22,962 bases of DNA from Actinomycetota bacterium. Its GTDB lineage: Bacteria > Actinomycetota > Aquicultoria > Aquicultorales > Aquicultoraceae. The position numbers were made by a program, and so were the translations under genes. The stretch spans positions 1-22,962 of the forward strand of contig JASEIR010000014.1 in NCBI GenBank assembly GCA_030017355.1, written 5' to 3'. Positions 22,958-22,962 of the stretch are shown piece after piece. The notes beneath the pieces were generated by a model. That model did no database searches, was not told the DNA's origin, and worked only from the letters and a program-made list of their open reading frames with translations. Each line of letters starts with the position of its first letter. Positions within the stretch are counted from its first letter, which is position 1.

Positions 22958-22962
22958 AACAA

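Overview
The window holds 17 genes, all on the + strand, and looks like ordinary chromosome from an anaerobic bacterium of Gram-positive affinity. The clues are GatCAB downstream of ligA, a terminator-type T-box leader, strong GGAGG ribosome binding sites, an oxygen-sensitive-looking IlvD and a secreted multihaem cytochrome. A deep-branching anaerobic actinobacterium or a clostridium-like firmicute would fit. The sequence alone does not settle it, and no rRNA, tRNA, CRISPR array, phage or transposase is visible.

Layout. (1) 1-6342: NAD-dependent DNA ligase, a CPBP membrane protease overlapping its end, then gatC-gatA-gatB. (2) 6343-8036: a terminator, a structured leader and a secreted cytochrome with six CXXCH motifs and one CX3CH motif. 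(3) 8037-12510: a promoter and a four-gene operon resembling leuACDB. Its proteins are better read as a NifV/AksA-type homocitrate (or Re-citrate) synthase, the two subunits of a LeuCD/HacAB-type hydro-lyase, and an isocitrate-dehydrogenase-like enzyme. (4) 12511-14316: tandem palindromes and a PAS-PAS-HD-GYP cyclic-di-GMP phosphodiesterase. (5) 14359-19733: a perfect-consensus promoter, a T-box leader with a probable valine specifier, then ilvD-ilvB-ilvN-ilvC. (6) 19774-22524: a class V aminotransferase and serA, probably a serine pair. (7) 22525-22962: a gene-free mosaic of repeats.

How the parts work together. ilvDBNC makes valine and isoleucine and supplies 2-ketoisovalerate for leucine. 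The four-gene operon extends a 2-oxoacid by one carbon, either oxaloacetate to 2-oxoglutarate or 2-oxoglutarate to 2-oxoadipate. The aminotransferase and SerA would feed serine and glycine. The HD-GYP protein removes cyclic-di-GMP.

Most notable points. ligA and serA, at opposite ends of the window, both lack an ATG/GTG/TTG start where homology and the Shine-Dalgarno require one; the codons there are ATA and ATT. The leu-like operon is probably not for leucine. The cytochrome has a CX3CH site and a leader weakly resembling a GEMM (c-di-GMP/cGAMP) riboswitch. A family of modular palindromic repeats sits inside operons, often right up to the ribosome binding site. I found no clearly new multi-gene system; the leu-like operon and the non-AUG starts are the best leads.
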